Of a DNA stretch of 64,000 nucleotides, positions 35,401-46,299 are shown one piece after another. Origin of the DNA: Lunularia cruciata. Taxonomy: Eukaryota > Streptophyta > Marchantiopsida > Lunulariales > Lunulariaceae. The stretch lies in NCBI GenBank assembly GCA_948567375.1, contig OX419761.1, forward strand, positions 11,570,243 to 11,634,242. The letters are read 5' to 3'. Numbering within the stretch: the stretch's first letter is position 1; every line of letters begins with the position of its first letter. Below the pieces are notes generated by a model. That model was not told the DNA's origin, searched no databases, and saw only the letters and a program-made list of their open reading frames with translations. A program made the position numbers and the translations under genes.

Positions 35401-35747
35401 TCTAGCCTTAATCAATAATCTGGATAATCAACATGGTTACGACCGTTATCGTGAAGGGATTGCAATCTTCTTGCAGCAAATGCAAGTTCTCTGTACGCAG
35501 CAGTGATAAGACCAAATTTACATACAGGATATTTACACCTCTAGCGTGTAATGCAGAAATATCGAGTTGCGGGATTTACACTTGGTGTTCCAAGAAAAAC
35601 AAGAGACTTCTTCGGAGAAGATGATGCACCCATGCAGCGAATATTTGCAGCTCGAGTTGCGAATGGCCTGCTTCGTATTCCATATAACACGCCGGTACTA
35701 ATCACCAAAGATGTGCGAGGCCATGCGAGCTGCCTTAGGCTCCCCAT
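32460..35747 (-). CDS. FMT: Organellar methionyl-tRNA formyltransferase, ten exons, intact (393 aa)
   Basis: It transfers formyl from 10-formyl-tetrahydrofolate to initiator Met-tRNA for plastid/mitochondrial translation. Exons from the 5' end: 35747-35580, 35277-35215, 35078-34944, 34545-34443, 34238-34168, 33964-33860, 33637-33604, 33481-33381, 33192-33133 and 32801-32460. All introns are GT-AG and the joined frame has no stop. The N-terminus is an Arg/Ser-rich presequence (about 45 residues), then KSLVFLGTPS. VAAVVTQPPS, LCVTAAYGNILP, NVHPSLLPLYRGAAPVQRA (formyltransferase signature with Asn and His) and RALDAGPI (Asp) mark the catalytic fold. The last exon encodes the C-terminal domain (GWPGTRAK... 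in the form EWPGTRAK, VVPCGG, GLRGQKL). It is convergent with the proline-rich gene. A degenerate partial copy exists at 39.9-41.9 kb. Confidence 0.95.
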
Positions 35748-36072
35748 GACCTGCTTAGCTGCTCTTCAATCCAAACTTTTCTCCGCCGGATGCACCAGCA
35801 TATGCCCGTTCAGCAGTAAAGTAAGTGGCGAAATCTAAGTTCGTCCGCGATAAGCTCCGTGAATAAGCGAAGCCAAAAAGCTGTAAAGAAACCCATATGC
35901 GACATTCAATACCTATGTGGTTTCATTCAGTTGCATGTCGTAAAGAATTTGATTTGACGAAGAGATGAGTTTAATGGAAGTCAATGTTGCACCTATAAAA
36001 GCAACCAACACAAAATAGCTTCTATGTGAAAATAGGGGCAGAAGCCGTTCGTTTGGGGAATCCACAGCTACA
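35748..36072. other. Upstream region of FMT (5' untranslated region and promoter)
   Basis: No ORF of interest. It should contain the FMT promoter. Part of it (to about 35840) has a diverged copy at 50222-50310, so the duplication included upstream DNA. Confidence 0.5.
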
Positions 36073-36200
36073 GATGGCACGCAAACTAAGCACATGCGAA
36101 TCTAAGCAAGTTCTACTGATTAGTTTAGGTGTTAGATCATCTGTCAAAACTCAAACGGAGAAAGTCCAGATTCTTCAAAGAACAGATGCATGGGATACCA
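36073..36200. repeat. Direct repeat copy 1 at the left edge of the large inverted repeat
   Basis: About 128 bp (contains CTAAGCACATGC and GTTAGATCATCTGTC, ends CATGGGATACCA). A near-identical copy is at 37613-37740. Both end exactly at GGGATACCA, the first at the outer edge of the left arm and the second in the centre. Confidence 0.9.
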
Positions 36201-39131
36201 TTCGACGGCATTACCTAATTAACGCTCTTGCGTTTCTAACAGCCGGTGACCACGGTAACCAGGTTCGGCCGAGAGAAGATCGTCGCGGTTCCATGTAAAA
36301 CGCCTCCCGTGGCGTGGGAGCTCTCGGGATAAAGGCCCACCACCAAACTTGGTCCCAACCGTACTCCTACCTGTGAATACCGGAAATCAACCGAGAACTT
36401 CCAGTTCGCATCAAATTCGCCCTCATCTCGTGCGAAGAAGGTAGAGAACAGCCCTAGGCTTTTGGCTTCAAGAACCCTAGAATGTGGGACAGATTCACGA
36501 GCAACGCGAGAGTGATTAGCTGGTGCATGATTGTGGCCGTTTACTTTCGGTTAGGATGTATTTGTGTTGAGAAATTGTAATCAAGTGAAGGAGTTCTTCG
36601 CTCTTGTTCAGTAAGACTGTAGCATGGGGGTCTGTATTGCAAACAATGGATGAATTTAGCTGGTGTAGGATCTTGTTGAAGTTAATCTCCGCTAGGTACG
36701 TCAAGCAGTGAGACTCATATTGCTTTGATCTCTGATCTCCGCGAAGTACGTTAAGCAGTGAGACTCATATTGTATACCACGTATCGTAAATTGAAATGCT
36801 GCACTCCGATTAATGTTATCGGAGCGACGTCGATTCTGGTTTGTGTGTACACTTTTTGTTGTCTATGACTCCGATTGCTCATTCCTAATTCGAGATAGGA
36901 TAGATGAGAGGTGGTTTTGTGTCCTACATCCGTTTGGTGGTTGGATGAAGACTCTCCGGTTCAAGAGCCGTTTCACTCTTGGATAGTCAGTTCCAACAAG
37001 GCCTGACTCGACGTTATTGTCGGAGATATTTTTGCTTCCTCAATATACTTCACGTGCTTGTGTGCGTTTGTTTTGTGGAGGCTGGTTATGGCCTCCACAA
37101 AACAAACATTTGTTTTGTGTGTGCGTTTGTTTTGTGGAGACCATAACCAGCCGAGGCCGAGGCACGGGTAATACCCTGTCGTTTTCCTACTTCTTGGCGA
37201 TCTTCTGTGACCAGTAGTAGTCTTCTCTAAATTCTTTGTTGTTACTTGTATCAAGATGAGGCCCCCGACATACTGTCGACGATTTGCTTCCACTCTGAAT
37301 TGGAGAGTAGAATTGTGTTCAAATGTATGTTGTTGTAGGTGGATGAGCACTACATAAAACTTTTTCTTGTTATACCATCTCAAGGGGAGCATAAACGTTC
37401 TCTCTGGATTGTAATGATCTTTGTATGTGTGCCCACAAATTTTTGATCTAAAATGGAGCTTGCTTTCTCTTTGGATTTGTTACAATCGTTTGAGGTGTCA
37501 CACTGTTCCTCCCCTTCACAACTTTTCGAGAACCTCTCGTTGTTCCTTTCAATCAAATCGGACAAACGTCAGAACTCTCTCTTATGGGCGATCAGGTAGG
37601 GTAAAATGGTAAAATGACATGCACACTAAGCACATGCAAATCTAAGCAAGTTCTACTGATTAGTTTAGGTGTTAGATCATCTGTCAAAACTCAAATTGAG
37701 AAAGTCCAGATTCTTCAAAGAACATATGCATGGGATACCATGCCTAGGGACCATTTTACCCTACCTAATCGCCCATTAGAGAGAGTTCTGACTTTTGTCC
37801 GATTTGATTGTAAGGAACAACGAGAGGTTCTCGAAAAGTTGTGAAGGGGAGAGAGGTTCTCGAAAAGTTGTGAAGGGGAGGAACAGTGTGACACCTCAAA
37901 CGATTATAACAAATCCAAAGAGAAAGCAAGCTCTATTTTAGATCAAAAATTTGTGGACACACATACAAAGATCATTACAATCCAGATAGAAAGTTTATGC
38001 TCCCCTTGAGATGGTATAACAAGAAAAAGTTTTATGTAGTGCTCGTCCACCTACAACAGCATACACTTGAACACAATTCTCCTCTCCAATTCAGAGTGGA
38101 AGCAAATCATCGACAGTATGTCGAGGGCCTCATCTTGGTACAAGTAACAACAAAGAATTTAGAGAAGACTACTATTGGTAACATAAGATCGCCAAGAAGT
38201 AGGAAAACGACAGGGTATTACCCGTGCCTCATTGCCTTGGCTGGTTATGGCCTCCACAAAACAAACGCACACAAGCACGTGAAGTTTACTGAGGAAGTGA
38301 AAATATTTGCGACAATAACGTAGAGTCAGGACTTGTTGGAACCTGGTTTGTGACCGACTATCCAAGAGTGAAACTGCTCTTGAACCGGAGAGTCTTCATC
38401 CGACCACCAAACGGATGTAGGACACAAAAACACTTCTCATCTATCCTATCTCGAATTAGGAATGAGCAGTCGTAGTCATAGACAGCAAAAAGTGTATACA
38501 CAAACCAGAATCGCAGTAGCTCCGACAACATTACTCGGAGTGCAGCATTTCAATTGACGAAACGCTGCAGTATGAGTCTCATTGCTTAACGTACTTCCCG
38601 GAGATCAAAGCAATGAGTCTCGATGCTTACTATACTTCGCGGATATCAACTTCAACAAAATCCTACTCTAGCTAAATTCACCTCCATTGTTCGTACTACA
38701 GTCCCCATGCTACAATCTTACAGAACAAGAGCGAAGAGCTCCTTCACTTGATTACAATTACTCAATACAGATACATCTAACTGAATGTAAACTGCAACAA
38801 TCATGCACCAGCTAGTCACTCTCGCGTTGCTCGTGAATCTGTCCCACATTCTAGGGTTCTTAAAGCCAAAAGCCTAGGGCTGTTCTCTACCTTCTTCGGA
38901 CGAGATGAGTGCGAATTTGATGCGAACTGGAAGTTCTCAATTGATTTCCGGTATTCACAGGTAGGAGTACGGTTGGGACCAAGTTTGGTGGTGGGGCCTT
39001 ATCCCGAGAGCTTCCACGCCACGGGAGGCGTTTTACATGGAACCGCGACGATCTTCTCTCGGCCGAACCTGGTTACGGTGGTCACTGGCTGTTAGAAACG
39101 CAAGAGCGTTAAATTAGGTAATGCCGTCGAA
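36201..39131. repeat. Large imperfect palindrome (arms about 1.4 kb)
   Basis: The left arm, 36201 to about 37607, is the reverse complement of about 37751-39131. The edges pair TTCGACGGCATTACC with GGTAATGCCGTCGAA. The arms carry fragments of the proline-rich gene: its promoter (TACATGGAACCGCGACGATC) and the end of its intron, joined in a non-native order. The left arm also has a private hairpin (37066-37082 with 37091-37107) and small indels, so the arms have diverged by several percent. Confidence 0.9.
37613..37740. repeat. Direct repeat copy 2 in the centre of the large inverted repeat
   Basis: It has the same orientation as 36073-36200, with about 95% identity, and fills the spacer between the two arms. 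Confidence 0.9.
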
Positions 39132-39239
39132 TATACGACGGTGATCCTTTCCGGGAAACTTTTGTAATCTTCTCGAGGAGCAGGGGTACACTGCTTAAAA
39201 ATTCTCTCTTTACGAAGCAGCTTTCTCTCTCTCGTGGCT

Positions 39240-39900
39240 ACGGCACTCGCGGTACCTTGGTGAAGAATTACGGGAGCAGTGACGGATGTCATGGGTTGCT
39301 CGGTCGGCAGCTGTTCCTCTCCGGCTTGCGACGTCAAAATTATCATCAGCTCCCGGAGTGGTCTTTGGTTCCCGCAAGGCGAAATGCAGAGACGAATTCG
39401 ATTTGGTGAGTACCAGTGCTTGTCCTCAGTATTTCTCATGATTTCAGAAATTCTGGACTCGTGTTGCGGTCATGTCAGCTCTCTTTGGAATTTGTTCCAG
39501 TTCCATGCCAATGGCTTTTTGACAGAGGTGCATTTGGATTAGGGACACAGGAGGACAAGCTAGTTTTCATCACGCTATGATACTCTTAAAGCTGTTCTCT
39601 ACCTTCTTCGCACGAGATGAGTGCGAATTTGACACGAAATGGAAGCTCACAGTTGATTTCTGGTATTCACAGGTAGGAAGACCTTACGCTTCTCTTAGCT
39701 TGGTGAGTGTACGAGTAAGAGCGGAGCCTCAGGATTATTGCACTCGTTGAAGGCCAGTGTTCGCAATAGGCACGCTTCTTCAGTTAGACGGAGAGGCTCA
39801 AGAATAACTAGCGCCAGCGTGGAAGAAGGTGTCAAGGAGACAAATGGATCAGGCGACGCTGCACCAAAGGTAGATGGTCCTTCTCCTGCGACTTCGACTT
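39240..39900 (+). pseudogene. Truncated copy of the proline-rich TM protein gene
   Basis: The exon 1 copy (39240-39405) has ACG in place of ATG and a TGA seven codons later. The intron copy and acceptor are kept, and the exon 2 copy (39673 to about 39899) has small indels and stops within the Ser/Thr stretch. The repeats, TM helix and C-terminus are missing. The break passes directly into an FMT exon 9 copy, a deletion of about 2.5 kb relative to the original island. The copy is clearly non-functional. Confidence 0.92.
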
Positions 39901-41900
39901 CACCTTGTTATGAAGGACTAGGGCAGGTTGATCGGAGCTAAGCCACGACTCTTCAACCGTTACCTGTATATTGACAAAGAGCAGTATTTCGAGCAAGCTT
40001 CAACGACCGACGTAGGAGACTGAGCAATACTAGTTCCTAATGAGTAGATTCGTAATGGACGAGGTTTGCGAGCTAAGTTGCCTTCAGCTTCACTGGATGC
40101 TACCAGACTTCAAGTTTACAAGTGCATAGCAATCTTGAGCATGTTAACTTGGGATCCAGGGTAGCCTTGGAGTGATTTATGCTCTACCGCGTTCTCCCTC
40201 GCTGTTCCATCAAATATATATGGCAACTCCTGAAGCAGTAATTCTGATCCTGTTGGTCATCAACAGCAACAACAAGCGATTTTCCGAATTAGCTATGCGC
40301 GAAGACAATCTAAAAGGTAATCATCCTCTATCATCTAGTCAAGCAGAAGGTGGACCCTCTCCTTGCGCTACCTTTTCTGAACAGCGTCTTCAGCAGCTCC
40401 GGTGCCTGCATATGAAGATTGCAAAGTTATCCCATCAGGTCGATTTTCTGCAAACTAAAACGTAACCTCCAATCTCAACTTCTTCATGGACTTTGACTCC
40501 GAACACGGAGACGGCTTCCAGCAATCTATATGATCCAAGTATCTAGGTCCTGCAGCCCATCATCACAAGAACAAAAAGAATAGATTTGTGCGTCCTCTCA
40601 GGCAGCTTGAGCACTGCGACTTACTTGAACGTTAGAATCAACATGAAGGTGCTCCACAGCTATAATAGGTCCTGCATCCAGTGCCCGCACCATGTCTGCA
40701 ACCGTGACGCCTGAAACATTCGAAATGTGCGAGAACGACCGAAAGAAAATCATCATGGGAGTAAGAAGCAAAAAATTAGATCATCAAGAAAGGAGGAAAG
40801 GTTCCACAAGGTGGAGTGTTGAAGAATTTTGTGGGCAGAATGTTGCCATAGGTTGCGGTCACACAAACGTCTGGTTTTAGTTTATTCAATTCTGCTAAAA
40901 CGTTCTCCTGCATAGATCAAGCACCGTAACTTTGCTTCTAGATTATCCTCCAGAAGGGGTTTCTTTTCAAAGTTCTCAACGGTCTTAGTTATTTGGGCAA
41001 CTATACAATCAGTTTAGATTCCCTCATGAGATTGCGAGGAAGAAATCCGAGGATTCGAAAGAGCACGAAAGCGCTAAGAATGTCTTAAGTGGTTCAATTC
41101 TTCACAAACAACAGCACGGGATGGTATAGAATTGCCAAGACTCATGATAAAAAGTCAGACGATTTGAGCTAGCCTATTTGTCAGCTTCTAGTCTGCCTAA
41201 AACAGGAAGGAGTACAAAGGTTTGAAGTGATGCATTAACGATCAAAACAACAGTTTCTGTTCGGGGATTCATACCTGGCCTGCCTTCTGCAGAGAAGAGG
41301 CGATCGGCAGGGAAGGTTTTGTCAAGTTCGTGTTGTTCTACAGTTGAAGGAAGCTGTTGTCGCTCTCTTCCGCTGGCTGAAGGTGGTTTCGTAACCACAG
41401 CTGCCAACTACGTTTGCATGCATTAAATGTGATTTTGATAATAGCAGAAGTACGCCTCCACAAAGAGCTATTCAACCGCTCATATCAAGTTTTTCACTCA
41501 GGTTTTTGCGCTGCAGAGAATAAAGGTTGTGCAGTAACTACCTCAAATAACGAGGTTTCTGATTGACTAGCCTCGAGGAGGAAGTCGAACACGTCCGCAG
41601 CAACCTATACAGATGATGCCGATCAGATAAAATGGACGACAGGTTTTTGGGCATAGCAATTTGGCCAATATCTGTCTCTGCATTGAGAAACTTCAACTAC
41701 GTGAATTTTTCAGAGTCACCCATTTTCTACGCCCTGTCTCTAGGCTTAAGTAATACTCTGGATAATCAATATGGTTACGACCGTTATCGTGAAGGGATTG
41801 GAATCCTTTTGCAGCAAATGCAAGTTCTCTGTGCGCGGCAGTGACAAGAACAACTTTCATACAAGATAGTTACACCTCTACCGTGTAATGCAGTTGCTCC
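39900..41900 (-). pseudogene. Partial decayed copy of FMT (exons 9-6, 4-2)
   Basis: Recognisable copies are exon 9 (39904-39963), exon 8 (about 40153-40253, donor GT changed to TT), exon 7 (about 40375-40408), part of exon 6 (about 40620-40717), exon 4 (about 40815-40915), exon 3 (about 41280-41405, with a 2-bp deletion) and exon 2 (about 41525-41592). Exons 10 and 5 are deleted. Similarity stops in intron 1 near 41900. The copy cannot make enzyme. Confidence 0.92.
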
Positions 41901-41959
41901 CAAGCATTGTCTTCTGAGACATGAGCCAGTAGTAGGATTTCCCTTCACGTTAAGACACT

Positions 41960-42170
41960 TCTTCATCTACCAAATATACGATAAGTGGACCTTAAGCATA
42001 CAACAACAAATTATTTTGCTTGCTTGTTAGTCTTGGGGTTATATTATGGCATAGTGCTTTGCATTTCTGTTTCATGTGCCTTGTATTCTTCTGTTCCTCT
42101 CTCCACTTTTAAGTGCCTTGTATTTTCTAATCTGTTTTCCTGGGGGTATACTACTTGTCTCGATCATTCG
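41960..42170. other. Unassigned DNA after the FMT pseudogene
   Basis: Similarity to the FMT locus ends about 41900 and unrelated DNA begins. No known domain is seen in the small ORF at 41985-42287. Confidence 0.4.
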
Positions 42171-42700
42171 CTCATTGCGCTATTCATATGTGTAGATCCA
42201 AACTATTTCTGTCGTGTCAAATTACGTGAGCGAGAAGGAGTACTATGTAAACCATGTCTTCACATTCAAGGCATCTATTTGAATTAAGATAACGGCTTAT
42301 TCAGGACTATTGGATGGAACTTTTCAACTCACGACAGAAAAACATAGTTCCATATGATGTGCTGATGATTTAAATTTAAAAGTTAGAATATATCCGTGTA
42401 TATGGCTTCGTCATTTTCTCGTAACTCTGTTCAGTTATGTAGATACAAACTATTTCTCTACTTTCAGATTAGTTGAGCAAGAAAGAATACTCTGTGAACC
42501 ATGTCTTCACACCCAGGCCATCTGTTTTGAATCAGTTAGAGACTTATTATTGAGAACTACTGGATGCCTTTCAATTGACGACAAAGAAACATAATCTGAT
42601 ATGAAGTGCCTGATGGCCACAGGTTGGAACTTTTCAATTGACGACAAGGAAACAAGTCTGGCATGACGTGGTTGATGATTTAAAAACTGTAAAATAAGAA
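42170..42700. repeat. Tandem repeat, period about 247 bp, two copies plus a partial
   Basis: GTAGATCCAAACTATTTCT...CATGTCTTCACA recurs with a 247-bp offset (CATGTCTTCACA at 42253 and 42500). A later piece (GGAACTTTTCAATTGACGACA) repeats again near 42625. It is noncoding. Confidence 0.8.
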
Positions 42701-43055
42701 TGTTTTCCCATATAGCTTTGCCTCACGTACGGGCGCAGACAGGTTAGGGGACACATCGTCCTGTTTAAACCTGTTGACTTATCAATAAAGCGGTAAATCT
42801 TTTGTTCAAATTGTCTACAATATACAGTACTGACGTGAGTATGGCAATTTATGAGTATAAGGAAAGAATTCATGGATCTGGAGTAGTATGATAGAGGTTC
42901 AAGATTCTATGTGTAATCAATCACCTGAAGACCTTGGGGCTCTGATACTTGGAGCTTAACAGTCGAATATAGTCAACAAGATTAAATAGACATCAACATA
43001 TGACTCAAGAAATTGAGACATTTGAATGGTACGTGCTGTAGCAGTTTGAGTTCAG

Positions 43056-43250
43056 TCAGTTAGTAATGTTTTCCAAGCCCCGAGAATTTCCATCTCTACC
43101 ACCACAGCCTCCTCCTCTTCCCCACCACCCAGCAGTAGATCCTCCTCCATCACCACAGCCCCCGTTTCCTCTCATGATATTATTATGTATTTTCATGTTC
43201 ATGTTCATGTTCATTGTATATGCGATTGCTTGAGTACTTACATAACTCAT
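43056..43250 (-). other. Short glycine-rich ORF relic
   Basis: A 64-codon frame has a Gly/Cys-rich tail (GNGGCGDGGGSTAGWWGRGG). It may be a degenerate relative of the glycine-rich ORF at 44308-44658. The N-terminal part is an ATGTTC-type hexamer repeat. It is weak as a gene. Confidence 0.3.
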
Positions 43251-43580
43251 GTGACTTTAGTTATTGCTTTTGCCATAAAGAAAGGAGTGGCTGCTTCAAT
43301 CGTAAATTATCCTAAAAGTACAAGTAGATCCATGCATCGGTCAATGCTGTTTCATTTTTCCTGCATCTTTGAGACTCGTGGTCAATTGAAATTTTTATAC
43401 TTTGTGGTAATCTTACGATAGCTGTCTAATTCGCTGACTCTTTTGAATCTCAATATATGCCATTTTTCATACTAGAAGATCACAATCAGTGAGTTATGTT
43501 AATCACTAAAATAGAACTTAATATATCTGTTAGAGAATGCTCTTGAAAAAGTAATAGATTTCTAGCTGATAGGTAATTGA

Positions 43581-44210
43581 TATGGAGTGCTGGAGTTCTT
43601 TTCATCACTGTATCTAATTCTGTATAGGACTACCGATGGCCAGGATTTCTAGATCGGATCTTGGATCATTAAATTTTTTTGAGAAGACGACTGCGTAGGA
43701 TAACAAGAAAGATGGTAAAACCCATCGAACAGTACAAGGATAAGATATGAGAGGTAAAATGGGGCTAAGCTCGAAATAGCATTAGTATTGGTATGAGAAA
43801 TCTCGTATCCAGTGCAGTACATTGAGGTCCCTTGAAATAAGAGCTCGCCCTATGCCTAAAATTAGAGAAAGGAAGGAGGACTCCGCTTCAGGAGATAAAA
43901 TATCCGCTCTTGCTTGAGCTTTTCATTGTCCCTCTACGCTCCAAGGCTGGAGTTCTTTTCATCACTGTCTCTATTTCTGTACAGGATTACCGATGGCCAG
44001 GTTTTCTTTCACGCATCTGGTATCCAGTGCAGTACGTTGAGGTCACTTGTAATCAGAGCTCGTCTGATACATAAAATTAGAGAAAGGAAGGAAAACTCAG
44101 CTTCAGGAGATAGAATTTCCGCTCTTGCCAGAGCTTTTAATTGTCTTCTACGCTCCAAGTCGACGGAAATGTTAATTGAGCTGGAAACATCTTTCGCACT
44201 TCACTGTCAT
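43581..44210. repeat. Diverged tandem duplication (about 365-bp offset)
   Basis: GCTGGAGTTCTTTTCATCACTGT occurs at about 43581 and 43945. Each is followed by CCGATGGCCAG, ATCCAGTGCAGTAC and AAAATTAGAGAAAGGAAGG, but the first copy has an extra insert that includes a dispersed TACAAGGATAAGATATGAG repeat. No coding content. Confidence 0.75.
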
Positions 44211-44307
44211 ATGTAGTATTCAACACCAGGGCTTGCACCACTGAAGACAATTAAAAGCTCTGAAAGGTATCGACTTCGAATGAAATTGAAGCTGATTGGT
44301 CTGATTA

Positions 44308-44658
44308 CTAACAACCGCCGCCACCACCACCACCACCACCTCCTCCTCCTCCACCACAACCACCTCCTCCGCCTCCTCCTCCTCCTCCAGAATCACCGCC
44401 TCCACCACCAAAACCACCTCCGGCTCCTCCTCCAGTTCCAGAATCACCGCCTCCACCACTGCCTCCTCCATGATGCCCTCCTACCTCACCAAGTCTATTA
44501 TTATATCTACCTCTATTACCCATCCGGGGTGCATCGAGACCGCCAGGAATGCATAATTTTTTATATACGCTGCTGATAAGAAGAACGAGGAAGACTGTAA
44601 TGAAAATAATCATAAGGACCAGAATAATAGTAACAGGTGTCGGCAATGAATCAGACAT
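44308..44658 (-). CDS. Possible small membrane-anchored glycine-rich protein (116 aa)
   Basis: From ATG at 44658 the frame encodes a short polar start (MSDSLPTPV) and one strongly hydrophobic helix (residues about 8-32). A short basic linker (RMGNRGRYNNRLGE) and a glycine-rich tail of about 60 residues with scattered Asp, Ser and Cys follow, ending GGC. A type III membrane anchor with a cell-wall-like Gly-rich tail would fit. The tail is encoded by a CCT/CCA repeat, so the frame could also be an accident of simple sequence. No family recognised. Confidence 0.4.
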   Translation of the reverse strand: MSDSLPTPVTIILVLMIIFITVFLVLLISSVYKKLCIPGGLDAPRMGNRGRYNNRLGEVGGHHGGGSGGGGDSGTGGGAGGGFGGGGGDSGGGGGGGGGGCGGGGGGGGGGGGGGC

Positions 44659-44759
44659 CTCAATCAGTCACCCAATAACAACCGTGGAAGACCCGCTGGC
44701 GCGAAATGAGAATGTGGTGCAGTTTGTCGTCCTGCAGTTCGTGTTGTAATTCCTAGATC

Positions 44760-46290
44760 TGGACAAAACCGAATCCAAATAAGCCAGGAATCATACGTAT
44801 CTACGTAAAATGATTCGTGAAGAATTCAATCTGTATAGGCGTGTTCCGTGAGAATATCTTGATCTACTATATCTATGCGCTGAACATTCGTATGAGCTTT
44901 GCTGCACCAATTTCTGTGAGTCGATTGTATGGTGAAGTTTCAGCGATTCAGCAAGAACTGATCTTAAATTCCAAGGTTGAGCTATCCAAATGTAGTAAGA
45001 AGTTCAGCAATTCCGATCTAAACTTCAAAACAATAACACCGCGACTGTACACTTTCTGTAAATCTCAACTTTGAGTCTTGTGATACAGAAAGACGACGGA
45101 GCACAGAACGGAATTTCTATCATGCTCTAAATCTGTCACATAAGCGCTGATTTTCAGATTTCTGGTGTAAATCCGGTATGAGGTAAGGGATGGGCCGCAA
45201 ATGGTCAAAGAGAATACTGGATCAAGTTCTACTTAAGTACCCCTCCAACATATCACTCACCTTCAAGGGCCTTTGTAAACCGTCATGATAGTTTCACGCG
45301 GACTGTGCAATACGCGTGAACAATCCACGAGTATCTCGTCTATATCACGTCTCTTGTTACCGTCTCTTCGTCACGTCGGCTCCCAAGGGCCTGCAATGTT
45401 GTTGACTAGGTCTTAAACCTTCGGATGATGATTAAGGACGTCAAGTTTGTAAGTTTACTTTCTTTTCTACGAATCAGAACGTTACACTAGCTTATATGGC
45501 TCCGACAATGTTGAACACTGCATATACCAGTCTGTCATCCTCTCTATGTACAATACAAATTAACGACCATATTTCACACGAAGTTCATTTGACGACCAGA
45601 CAACCTGGATCACCAAGAGGAAAAAGAAAAGAAAGAGCGGAAAGAGTGATCAGAGTGATCCGGAGTGAGGAGAGATTTCTACAATGTTAATGTACTACTT
45701 AAAACTATATTCTTGTCGTCATGGGCCCGTGCAGGAGAATCACGTAGTTCTCACTATTGATAACAACGCGATTCGACATGTCATTCCTTGATCACGACGC
45801 CTCGTAAGTTTGAAGCTATCAGAGAAATGGTCTCTGATAGCATCGTCTTGAAGAAGCAAGTCAGTGTTGGACTGAGTATTGCGGAAAACCCCAATCTGGT
45901 TGAAATAGAGAAATAGGCGACCCGCTTACGATACATCCTATCGGTCGCCTTTTTTCTTTCTTTTCTTCCTAAGATCGAGAGAAGGATGGGAAGACCCCAT
46001 CAAACCATACAAGGATAAAATATGAGGGGTAAAAGGTAGCTAAGCTCCAATTGTATCCGGTTCAATCACGGGTTGTGAATTCATCCGTCGTTTATGACAG
46101 TTTTTGTTCCATTAGCGCGCTGGCAATTTAGACATGCGAAAGTTTGCGTCTCGCGTAGTGTTTCGTGTGCACTCTAATTGGGCTCATGATGAATCGCTCT
46201 TGCCACTCAACTCGATACGATTTGACTGTTGTCCCTACTGATGTTGTACAATACTGCACTTGAATTACTCATTCGAGATGAAAGCAGAAC
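44760..46290. other. Unassigned DNA with two hairpins
   Basis: No convincing gene. A perfect 11-bp inverted repeat (GCTATCAGAGA, spacer 5) lies at 45815-45841. An 8-bp stem AGGCGACC...GGTCGCCT followed by a T-run lies at 45915-45955. Confidence 0.45.
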
Positions 46291-46299
46291 ATATAATAT

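Noticed and set aside
44280..44576. + strand ORF with poly-His and poly-Leu runs
   Set aside because: Complement of the CCT/CCA tract; composition is that of simple sequence.
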